A DNA stretch of 64,000 nucleotides, taken from NCBI GenBank assembly GCA_001599755.1, contig BCHX01000008.1, positions 1,364,001 to 1,428,000 of the forward strand, given 5' to 3'. The DNA comes from Gliomastix tumulicola (taxonomy: Eukaryota; Ascomycota; Sordariomycetes; Hypocreales; Bionectriaceae). The position numbers and the translations under genes were made by a program. Under the pieces are notes generated by a model that was given only the letters and a program-made list of their open reading frames with translations, did no database searches and was not told the DNA's origin. Position 1 is the first letter of the stretch. Each line of letters opens with the position of its first letter. Positions 55,258 to 64,000 of the stretch are shown here, piece after piece.

Positions 55258-57065
55258 ATGTCTAAGACCGCAGTCGAGTTCAAGAACGAGGGCAACAAGG
55301 CCTTCTCCTCGGGCGACTTCCCCTCCGCCGTCGATCTCTACTCCAAGGCAATCGAGCTAGACGACAAGCAGCCGGCATTCTTCACAAATCGTGCTCAGGT
55401 CGGTGACGGCCCCCCCGTCGCATGCTCGCGTGACTAGCACAAGCAGCTGACCTTGTGTTTATACATCTCCAGGCCTACATCAAGACCGAAGCTTATGGAT
55501 ATGCTATTATCGACGCCACCAAGGCCATCGAGCTAAACCCCAAACTCATCAAGGTATGCAGGTCTCCTTCATGTGTACGCCCTAGCTGTCGCAATGACTG
55601 ACCTGCCTGTCTTCTCAAGGCATACTACCGTCGCGGCCTCGCCAAGACTGCCATTCTACGACCCAAGGAGGCCATCGATGACTTCAAGGAATGCGTCAAG
55701 CTCGACCCCGCCAATAAGGATGCTCGGCTCAAGCTGGAGGAATGCAAGAAGATCGTCCGACAGCTGGCGTTCTTCGCCGCCATCGAGGTCGGCGATGAGC
55801 CCTCTGCGTCCGAGGGCCTCGACCTCGACAGCATGGTCGTTGACGACGACTACGATGGCGTGCGGATCGGCAACGAGATGACACAAGAGTTCATCGACGA
55901 CATGACGGAGCGGTTCAAGACGGGCAAGAAGATACACCGGAAATACGTCTATCAGATCATCGTGGCCGTCAAGCAGATTGTGTACGACGAGGCTACCATG
56001 GTTGAGATGAAGATCCCCGACGATGTCGAGTTGACCGTCTGCGGAGACACACACGGTCCGTTACAGCTACTCATTATAGGGGATGTGGGGAGAAAGATGG
56101 CTAACAGCGAGGGTAGGACAATACTTCGATCTTATGGAGCTCTTCAGGCGAAACGGCACACCGACGGACAAGCATTGGTACCTCTTCAACGGTGACTTTG
56201 TCGACAGAGGGTCATGGTCGACGGAGATTGCGCTGCTGCTGTACGCCTACAAGTGGCTAAGGCCCCATGGTTTCTTCCTGAACAGAGGTAACCACGAGAC
56301 GGACGACATGAACCGCGTGTACGGCTTCGAGGGCGAGTGCAAGGCCAAGTACAATGAGAGGTATGAAGAACGATCGTCCACACTTATTCATCGCCGACCA
56401 GCTATACTAACTGCAGCTACAGAGTCTTCAAGCTCTTCTCCGAGAGTTTTTCTGCCCTTCCGTTAGCCACCCTCGTCGGCAAGAAATACCTCGTCCTCCA
56501 CGGCGGCCTCTTCTCCGACGACAATGTGACCCTCGACGACATCCGCAAGCTCAACCGACACAACCAGAGGCAGCCTGGCCAGGCTGGGCTGATGATGGAG
56601 ATGCTGTGGACCGATCCCCAGGAGGAGGAGGGTCGCGGGCCCAGCAAGCGAGGTGTGGGCATGCAATTCGGTCCAGACATCACCCGGAAGTTCTGCGAGA
56701 AGAATGGTCTCGAGGCCGTCATCCGCAGCCACGAGGTGCGCATGGACGGATACGAAGTGCAGCACGACGGCAAGTGCATCACAGGTATGTACTCAGGGGA
56801 CCCTACCGCTCGTTGTCTGCTGCCCTACTGACCATTGATTAGTCTTCTCCGCGCCTAGATACTGCGATTCGACTGAGAACAGGGGTGCTTACATCAATAT
56901 CGGCCCCGACTACAAGCTCAAGTACGAGCAGTTCGACGCCGTGCCGCACCCGGACATCAAGCCCATGGTGCGTTCTCCTCCACCTCCACCGCTTGTTCGC
57001 CCCTTACTGACTGAGATCCGTGCCAGGCATATGCCCAGAATTCCCTTATGTCGTCTCTGATGTAA
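55258..57065 (+). CDS. PPT1: Serine/threonine protein phosphatase 5 (PP5/Ppt1)
   Basis: Seven exons (55258-55398, 55473-55553, 55620-56055, 56117-56360, 56423-56784, 56843-56967, 57027-57065) join in frame to 475 residues. PP5 dephosphorylates Hsp90-bound clients and kinases. Residues 1-110 contain three TPR repeats: MSKTAVEFKNEGNKAFSSGD, then AYIKTEAYGYAIIDATKAIE and AYYRRGLAKTAILRPKEAID. The phosphatase domain carries the metal-binding motifs GDTHGQ, GDFVDRG and GNHETDD, then HGG, SAPRYCD and RSHEVRMDGYEV. The C-terminus, AYAQNSLMSSLM, resembles the family's short inhibitory helix. Its start lies 901 bp from the divergent ESS2 gene. The third intron is 61 bp and needs the GTCCGT donor to make the HGQ junction. 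Confidence 0.95.
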
Positions 57066-57339
57066 GCCCGAGTTTGTATGCAAATCGAAAAACGAGGCAA
57101 AACACAGTATATCTTAGCAGGGTGGCCCTTTGGAAATCCAACGTGACAATGGTATAGGCGTCTGGAAACCGGGTTTGGCGATTCGGGTGTTTGCTCCGTT
57201 GGAAAGAGCAGGGTGACAGGCGGGCATGTTGCATAAAAAAAGATGTCCCAGCAGATTAGATATCCAGCTTGTTAGACGGGACAACGAACCACAACAAGGC
57301 GAAAGAGTAAAAATCAGAAATCGAGCTTGAACCCGCACA

Positions 57340-57786
57340 TCACGGATTCCATAATCGATCCTGGCCATCGTGACCGACCATGGCACCGAGCCAGTCCGCG
57401 CACTGTACGACGCGTAGGGCTTTCAGTTCCCCATCGTCGACCTCGCCTCTCCATGCCGTCACGGCCGCCGCGAAGAGCGAGAGGTCCTGTCGTGGCACTC
57501 TCACCCAGCCGTCCGCGCCGTGCACCTTTAAGATGTCGACAGGCACGGCGGCGCCCGTGAGGCCGAGGAACTGGCGCAGAGCAGACGTGCAGTAGGCGCT
57601 GAGCTGCAGGTTGTCCAGCTCTGGATCTGCGGCCGAGGCGGTGTTGGCGGACGGGGTGGTGAGGAGCTGGAGGTGGATGTAGGAGAAGGAGGCAGATTTG
57701 GCCGTGCAGGTGAGGATTTCGTACGAGTTTTCGAGTTTTTGCCGCTTGGGGTGGTGTCGCCCCTGGGGTTTTGTGTCTTGCGCCAT
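57340..57786 (-). CDS. POP8: RNase P/MRP subunit POP8-like protein
   Basis: A single-exon gene of 148 residues from the ATG at 57786 (MAQDTKPQGRHHPKRQKLENSYEI). POP8 is a small protein of nuclear RNase P and RNase MRP (tRNA 5' processing and rRNA maturation). The core is an alpha-beta fold: ASFSYIHLQLLT, then LDNLQLSAYCTSALRQFLGLTG, AAVPVDILKVHGADGWVRVPRQD and LSLFAAAVTAWRG. This matches remembered fungal POP8 sequences, especially the FLGLTG and WVRVPRxD blocks. The open frame continues 59 codons upstream but that portion is unrelated. It runs tail-to-tail with PP5 (274 bp between stops). Moderately confident. Confidence 0.8.
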   Translation of the reverse strand: MAQDTKPQGRHHPKRQKLENSYEILTCTAKSASFSYIHLQLLTTPSANTASAADPELDNLQLSAYCTSALRQFLGLTGAAVPVDILKVHGADGWVRVPRQDLSLFAAAVTAWRGEVDDGELKALRVVQCADWLGAMVGHDGQDRLWNP

Positions 57787-58953
57787 GGTTGGTATGTCCT
57801 TAATTCGGGATCGGTAGATGAATTGGCTTGTATAAATGAATCTCATTCTTTTTCGTGGTTTGAGTTCGCAGGGCGCGATGAGGTGGGCTGCCTTAGGTAA
57901 GCAGAGTTGGTTTATGAGGAGCCACAGTCGACGTCTATGGAAGTCTGATTTTGATATGTCCACATCTCAGGGGAACCAAGATGCCTAATTGAATCATTCT
58001 TTCATTTATTCGATGCCTCAGAGTCCTGTCTTTACCCTGGTGGTACTTTTCTGTCTCTGACAGACTTGTGGGCGGAGTGCACGTCATTGTTCGTGGCGGC
58101 CCTGCCATGGACAGCGTCTGTCCCAGCCACGTCACGATATGCCTCGCCCATTGGTCTACCCAAGCAGCGCAAGTGCATATTACCACGCCTAGATGGAATG
58201 ACGGTCACTCTTGCTGGGCTTTCAGCGAATACTGACTACGGGGAGTACCGACGCCCTGGTCAAGGGGGGCGTGCAACAGTCGCCGCCTACTCGATACCTT
58301 ACTTGGCATCGGGGCGATATGTGACGCGGTTCGGGTGCGTGGAAGGCCCAAGAGGATGGCACAAGCGGGCTTGTACACGGTGAGGTATTAGCCAGTGAGA
58401 TGGCATCTTGAACATCACAGTCAGCGGCCTGAGGAAGGGTCGTCGCTCAAGGACATGCAATATCAACGGTTATCTCCCCCAGACTGCAAAGACAAGGCCA
58501 AGATGATCGAATACAGGTGCACCTTCCGACGAAAATGGTCAACCAGGAACGATGCGCAAAAGGCTTCGCCTACAGGGCTCATCGACAGTCGAGAGAGCGG
58601 CGCAGGGTGCTCTGCGGGTGCTTGGTTGTGGAAGGAATGCGGCGGTCGCTCATCTGCTACTACTCCGCTCGACGTCACAAATGGCGATGGTCCAGGTTGC
58701 AACGTGCTGCACGTTTGCACGGCTCGCTATGGGGACTCAAGATCAGGAAATATCTTTGCCTCTCCGCGCAATCCAGCCCCTCATCCGCAAGTCAATGCCA
58801 AGTCAAATGACCCTCGAGCGCTGAGCGTTTGCGGCAGAAGGCAAAGCTCATCCCCGCCTGCCCCCGTCGCCCTTGTCCAGCTGGCCATCTCCCCCCCCTC
58901 CCTCTTGCCCAAGGGCACCTTATAAGACAGAATATTCCCCTACTCTCCCAGAC

Positions 58954-59115
58954 GAGGGAGGCTGGCGCGGCGCGGCCGGCAGCCTCCCTCCGTCGGGGGG
59001 GCTCGAACCTTCCTAACCGAACCTGACAAATCCGCTCGACCGGCCGGCGGGAGGATTTGGCGGGGGNGGNCGGGNGTTCGAGTCCTTNCAAAAACCCCCG
59101 CTGGGGGNTTTTCAT
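58954..59115. repeat. Nested inverted repeats with ambiguous (N) bases
   Basis: Three successive foldbacks occur: GAGGGAGGCTG (58954-58964) with CAGCCTCCCTC (58980-58990), perfect over 11 bp; CAAATCC (59027-59033) with GGATTTG (59053-59059) around a CCGGCCGG centre; and CCCCC/GGGGG around GCT near 59095-59107, flanked by A and T runs. Five single N calls lie in and next to these, in G-rich sequence. They may reflect polymerase or sequencing stalling at GC hairpins or a poorly joined contig. The two T-loop-like GTTCGAG words here do not make a tRNA. Confidence 0.65.
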
Positions 59116-59605
59116 AGCCTAGCCGGGGACGCCCGGTGGTGGCGAACTTTTTTGGCGAATTTCTGATGTTTCCTTTTCCTTCTCTTTTATATTTTTTCGA
59201 TTGTTTTTGGGTAGGTTTGAGGGTGGTGAGTATGTTGTCGTCGTTGTGATGTTGATGGGGGTGGTGTTAGGTGATGTGAGGCGTTTATTCAGGTCTGACT
59301 GACGGCTGTGGCGCGGCGCAGTATGTCAATACAGCGCCTGAACTGCCACTTGACGAAACTGCGTCAAGCAAAGTCAGAGTGCGGACATCCTCAGTTTTTT
59401 TTCAGTGCCTAAAAGCTCCTTGAAAACAGGCGGTGGTCAATTATAGGGTCATCTCTATACCAAGGTACAGTTGTTTGATGCCGTGGCCACACACCGGAGC
59501 TGGTCGAGTGTCCAACCGGAGCAGCCAAGAGGTGCCGTTATGCATGAGAAGCATTCGAGAGTACGACCTACGGGCTCTATTTTGGCTGCCTCTTTCTCGT
59601 TAGGA

Positions 59606-59872
59606 CACCAGAGAGTCTACACAAACCAGTCGAAGGTAAATAAAGGCAGGTCTTCAGGGGAAACCTGACCACTTCCACGCAAGTCCATAAACGATCGAGG
59701 TAACGAGCCTTCAAGCCGTCTACGGATCCGTTTCTATCCATAGCAAGCAATAGGAACTGCTCGCAAGCAAGTATTTTACGTTAGTCAAGGAATATCACAG
59801 GCAAGGTTAACAAGCCGCAAGTGGTGTGTCACGAGAGAGTCTATAGGAGCAAGATGGAGAGAACCTGACCAC
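59606..59872 (+). repeat. Short imperfect direct repeat pair
   Basis: CACCAGAGAGTCTA (59606-59619) is matched by CACGAGAGAGTCTA (59830-59843), and AACCTGACCAC (59662-59672) recurs at 59862-59872, in the same order. Spacing between the blocks differs (56 versus 32 bp), so these are degenerate copies about 200 bp apart. They look like the remnant of a small tandem duplication or degraded repeat. Confidence 0.5.
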
Positions 59873-60420
59873 CTCATATGTGCGAGTCAACTCTACCAGC
59901 ACTGCGATTAGATCCCGATTAGATGCGATAACGAATAGCAATTGCTGTCCAGGCGGTTCATTAGACTTTTAGGGATATATACGAGATTCGCACCTGGTGC
60001 AATGGTCGTCTAACGAGTTGACAACATAGTCGGTCTGGGCGCTCACTTCAACATCCATTCAATTAAATGAGCTCAAGCGTCTATTATGGGCAATCCAATT
60101 AAGAACAAAGCATACCATTGCTCTACGGAAGATGTAAGTAAAGCCAAGCTTCCAGCAACAAAAAACGATGCGATGCCAGGATTGCATGTGTGGTCCAGCG
60201 ACGACACTCTTTGTGGTGGGTCCCCAGGTAGCACTTAATCACGAATCCCGCCTAAATGCATATCTCAACAACGAACCTTCTCGCCCGCCTCATCAACGAC
60301 AAACACCCATCACGCCGCCTCTCCCAAACCAAGGCCCGTCATCACCAAACACCGAGACGACTATCAAATTCTCATCATCAACGCACCCGCTTGACCCAGA
60401 GCCATCGAGCTCAAGCAACC

Positions 60421-60919
60421 ATGGCCTCCTTCGCATCCGTCGGCTCCCAGCGCTCCCTGCGCGCCTGCATGGTCTGCTCCGTCGTCCAGAGCTACACCGT
60501 ACGTTTCTCTCTCTCTCTCCCCCTTGCCCCCTTCAAGGTCCAAAGGTAAACTGAAAAATCGTCCAGCGCTTCCGCGACCATGGCTGCCCCAACTGCGAGG
60601 AGTTCCTCCACCTCGCCGGCTCCCAGGACCAGATCGAGGCCTGCACCTCCCAGGTCTTCGAGGGCGTCATCACGCTCGCCGACCCGAGCAAGTCTTGGGT
60701 CGCCAAGTGGCAGCGCCTCGACAACTACCTCCCCGGCGTGTACGCGACCAAGGTGTCGGGCCAGCTGCCGGACGAGGTGCGCGCCATGATTGAGGACGAG
60801 TACAGGATACCCTATATTCCGTGAGTCTCTCTATCTCTAGTGCCCGAACGTCTTGGAATGAGTGAGGTGCTGACAGTTTTCTTAGGAGGGATGGCAGTGA
60901 GGCCGATGTCGATGCTTAG
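60421..60919 (+). CDS. SPT4: Transcription elongation factor SPT4
   Basis: Three exons (60421-60498, 60567-60820, 60886-60919) join to 121 residues. SPT4 forms the DSIF complex with SPT5 on elongating RNA polymerase II. The N-terminal zinc finger is split by intron 1: RACMVCSVVQSYT then RFRDHGCPNCEEFL, giving Cys pairs CxxC...CxxC. Next come VFEGVITLADPSKSWVAKWQRLDNYLPGVYATKVSGQLP and EDEYRIPYIPRDGSEADVDA, the family ending. The first intron donor is GTACGT and its acceptor GTCCAG. The length is normal. The ATG at 60421 follows CAACC. It runs convergent with KIN17 (254 bp between stops). Confidence 0.95.
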
Positions 60920-61173
60920 GCAGTGTTGACCGGTCCTCGCTAGTTCAATCCCAGGAGTTTTACGGCGTATCAGCGGGTTAGTTCAGGTCTTTGGCGCAGA
61001 ATACAGGAGAGGATGTTCGTCGAGCTCTCTCTATTCAGATGGTTTGGTAAAAGGTATCTACTAAGTCGTTAAATGCAACCAGTCGCTCCTAGCGCCTGTC
61101 CCATGTCCACAGGGACATCGCCTTCGACCCTGAACGCCTGCCGTGATAGTACATGAAGTCGTCGTCGAGACTC

Positions 61174-62340
61174 TCAGCCGTCCTGTCTCGGCTTCTTGGG
61201 CTTGGGCATTCCGAATCCCGCGCTCTCCCTCGATCGCTTCCTCTCCATCTCCTCCTTCATGATCCTCTCGGCCTCGCTCATCTTCTTGGGTTGCTCGAAG
61301 CCCCCGATCTTCTTCGAACCTCCGCCCAGCGCGTTCTTCTTTTGTGAGAAGACGTTCTTCGTCGTGGGCTTGCCGCCGAGCTTCATCGAGATGCCGCCAA
61401 ACCCCGTAGGTTTAGCCGGCGCCGCCTTGTCCGCCTGCACACCCTCCGTGGTGGCGTTCGTCTCAGCAACCTCCGTCCCAGCGTCGGTGGTCTTCTCGCC
61501 CGTCGCCGCCGTACCCTCCGTCTTCCGCGGCCCAAACGACAGCGCAATCTTCTCGTTCCCGTCCCTCCTCAACCCCCTCTTCTCCTTCTTCTCTTCATCG
61601 TCCTCGTCCTCGTCCTCGTCGCCATCCTTGGCAACCCCCGCAGCAGCCTGCGCCCGCTTGATCTGCTCGCGAATCATCCGCTGCTCGCGCTCCTCGTCGC
61701 CCTGGTCCTGCGCCTCTTTCCTCCGCAGCGCGTCTTTGCGCCGCAGCGCCTCGGGCGAGTCGTCGATCCACGCGATGTGCAGCCCTTTGTCTGTCTCCTC
61801 GACGCGGCAGATGCCCTCCCGACCTAGGTGTTTCGCGAATTCGGTGAGGGATGGCCATTTCGTCGCGTTCATGTGTATGTGCTCTTTGTTCGCGATGTAC
61901 TCTTGGTAGAACTGCCAGCCTCATGTCAGTCGAAATCCTTACTCACAGAGGAGAAAGATTGGGGGGGGGCGGGGGGTGAAGTACCTTGTTTATCGAGACG
62001 GACTTTTCACCATGACCCGTCTTGAGCAGCTGGACAAAGTCCTTGAGGAAGTTGTTGCTGAACTCGTTGACGAATTTCTTCGGGTCTTCACCGACGACGA
62101 GCATCTGCCGGACGTGGCTCTCCGACTGCGTGTGCATCTTGAAGCCGTTCGCATCTCTGGATCGCAGTCGTCAGTCAGCGTGTGTGCGACGGAGAGAGAG
62201 AGAGAGAGGTGGGGGGAGGATAACAAAGCTTACCTGCACTGCTTCTCGCATACTTGGCAGTACCATCGCAGCCGTTGGAGACCTTTGCTCTTGAGCTTGT
62301 TGGAGAGGTGTTTCGTCGAGCCGACCTCGGCCTTGGGCAT
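61174..62340 (-). CDS. KIN17: DNA/RNA-binding protein KIN17
   Basis: Three exons (62340-62234, 62156-61985, 61911-61174) join to 338 residues. KIN17 binds curved DNA and RNA and takes part in DNA replication/repair and splicing. The start MPKAEVGSTKHLSNKLKSKG is followed by a C2H2 finger split by intron 1 (CQVCEKQCRDANGFKMHTQSESH). The winged-helix-like domain continues with VVGEDPKKFVNEFSNNFLKDF, SVSINKFYQEYIANKEHIHM and ATKWPSLTEFAKHLGREG. The C-terminal part is lysine/glutamate-rich, including ALRRKEAQDQGDEEREQR, and ends with FGMPKPKKPRQDG. The length fits fungal members, which lack the animal KOW domain. Confidence 0.93.
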
Positions 62341-64000
62341 GGTGGCGGTATTTCAAGAGGTCTTTCTGTCGGTGTTGGTAATTCCTGCAAAGGTATATAT
62401 ACACGTCGTATCGTTACGGGACGTAGATTCGGTGCAGGCACGTTGGATCGCGGGGCTGTTGTCAGTATCCAAGGTCGATGATGTCGCGTCTATCAACGTC
62501 GCAAAATCCAGGTCCTTATCGCTGATAGTGGGCTGCCGATAAGTCCAAAGCCAAAAAAAAAAAAAAAAAAACTCTTATCTAATCATCTCCACGTTTTAAA
62601 CGCCAACGCATCAAGTCCCCAACGCTAAGAGCCAAAAACGGTGAGATCTGCCGTCCCAATCCGGCGCTTGCAGAGCTGATCGGTCAACTTGTCCCGGGTC
62701 CCTCGGACGCGGCCCCCCCCCCCTCATCCAAGCGAATCCCATTCCTCAGGGTCGAATCCCAATCCCAAGTCCCCTTCGAATCCCAGGTAGAGTAGCATTA
62801 GGTTCATACATCCCGCCAACGCGCGCCATATCGTCGTAAAAAAGAAACCCAAAATCAGACTCCAAAGCATATTGCACCCCTGGTGCCAACTAATAGAGTG
62901 GTAAGATCTTACCAACCCGGCCCATTTTCCACGAGCGGGTTGCGCCGCGCACGCAACAACGTGCTTCTGTTCGGGGTGGAAGGGGGGGCCCCCCAGCGCC
63001 AGGGGGGGGTCCCTCTCCTCTTGAATTTCCTGGAATGATCACGCATTTGAGAAATGGACGAAAATGGAAAGCCCTCAATCGGAGCAGCAAGACGTGGAGT
63101 CGGACAGCGGCCCAGACCCTGGGCGCCCTGAACTGTGCTGCCAAATCGGACGAGACAAAGGAGATCAGGAGTTCAGGAGAGGGCCACGGGTTCTGGAGCC
63201 ATGCTGGAACCCTTGAATCAAGGCAGCCACACCGATAGGGGTCCCGGGCGTTCTAGACTGCGTGATGGAAATGTCATCTCCAGTTGACAGCTGATTTCTC
63301 GTAGGCTCGTATCCATCCGCATGTGGACTTGACTTTTGAAGTCACAGCATGTACCGATGTCATTTAAACGTGTGATTGGTACACGGCGCGGACATGTGAG
63401 AGGTTGGTCATGGTGACAAGCGTTATCATTGTACGCCTGCAGCGTTGTGGAATTCACTACTAGTCGTGCTTCCGTGGAGCGTCGTACTACCTTGTTTCCC
63501 GCAGGAGCTTCGCTCGCTGACTCCCAATTGTGTTACCCTGTCCTTTCCTGAACACCACGCGTGTGCTTCCCATTAAAATGCAGAAAACATAAAAACATTT
63601 ACCATCATATCGTACCAAAACGCCAACCCGTAATCGTGTTTCCAAGGCTTTGCTGGGTATTTGTCCAAATGCAAATAGAGTGAATATGTTGTGAGATGGA
63701 TTGACCCCAGGCCGGAATGCTTCGTCATCCGCCGCTCCGCTCTCGGGCAGCAGAGATGAACACCGGAGTCTGGTGGTCGGGATATTCTCGAGCGACTAAG
63801 ACTGCTGGCACAGTACAATGACCAGAAGCGGCCAGCATCATACACATGATGATCATGTGATCGCACGCGAGTATAGATAGGCGCCTGTTTTCGTTGCCTG
63901 TCAGGCGTAGATAGAGGGCGAGATAGCGAGTGGAGAGGTGTGTAGCCTATACGAACTACCACGTAGATGTGTGATTGTGGCAGTCGATGTGTCGTGTTTG
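62341..64000. other. Right-end region without recognisable genes
   Basis: The first part should hold the KIN17 promoter, including a poly-A run near 62549-62570 on the plus strand. Long C/G runs lie near 62708-62723 and 62982-63010. Open frames are short and match nothing I know. A gene may begin beyond the right edge. Confidence 0.45.

Larger units (their letters stand above)
57787..60420. other. Intergenic region with foldback/N cluster
   Basis: No gene is recognised between POP8 and SPT4. Foldbacks and ambiguous bases occupy 58954-59115 and a pair of short direct repeats occupies 59606-59872; both are listed separately. Sequence before SPT4 (60200-60420) is A/C-rich and likely its 5' UTR. 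Confidence 0.5.

Noticed and set aside
58985..59090. Possible tRNA gene, from GTTCGAG words on both strands
   Set aside because: No A-box, anticodon arm or acceptor pairing could be formed, and N bases prevent a firm reading.

Overview
The window is eukaryotic nuclear DNA from a filamentous ascomycete (Pezizomycotina, most likely a Sordariomycete; this is inferred from gene content, not proven). The evidence is short GT-AG introns of 50-160 bp with CTGAC/CTAAC branch points, dispersed monocistronic genes on both strands, a HET-domain gene, a CYP65-like P450, and housekeeping genes with fungal architecture. I reconstructed 20 protein-coding genes. Exon joins were checked for reading frame by hand, but no homology search was run. 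All names rest on recognised motifs and remembered family sequence.

Layout. 1-22 kb is accessory-like and loosely packed: a microsatellite-rich stretch without recognisable genes (1-5.6 kb), a decayed ankyrin-repeat relic next to a HET-domain gene (6-8.7 kb), a cytosolic-type GH3 beta-glucosidase with PA14 insert (11.3-13.8 kb), an AT-rich island, an SRPK-like kinase (15.2-16.7 kb), an orphan small protein, a second AT-rich island ending in a strong hairpin, the kinetochore protein FTA4, and a P450 with seven coding exons, one of them only 7 or 10 nt long.

22-36 kb is core genome: AMPK beta subunit, KAE1 (KEOPS tRNA modification), EPL1 (NuA4), an FCP1/NIF-type phosphatase-like protein with an altered catalytic motif, eEF1B-gamma and mitochondrial uS9. 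36-43.8 kb holds no gene I can support. 43.8-45.1 kb encodes a Q/S-rich protein of unknown function.

48-62.4 kb is core again: calcineurin B, RRP36, COQ8, ESS2, protein phosphatase 5, POP8, SPT4 and KIN17. Between POP8 and SPT4 is a foldback-rich stretch with scattered N calls. 62.4-64 kb has nothing identifiable.

The genes do not form an operon or biosynthetic cluster. Functional links are thematic: Ca2+/phosphoprotein signalling (calcineurin B, PP5, AMPK beta, SRPK-like kinase), translation and tRNA/rRNA biogenesis (KAE1, eEF1B-gamma, uS9m, RRP36, POP8), and chromatin/transcription/splicing (EPL1, SPT4, ESS2, KIN17). Several pairs are divergent over short shared promoters. I did not find a convincing previously undescribed system. 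The most unusual signals are splicing oddities (microexon with tandem NAG acceptor; GC-AG intron), the AT-island hairpin, the foldback/N cluster, and a repeated TGCA-centred motif.
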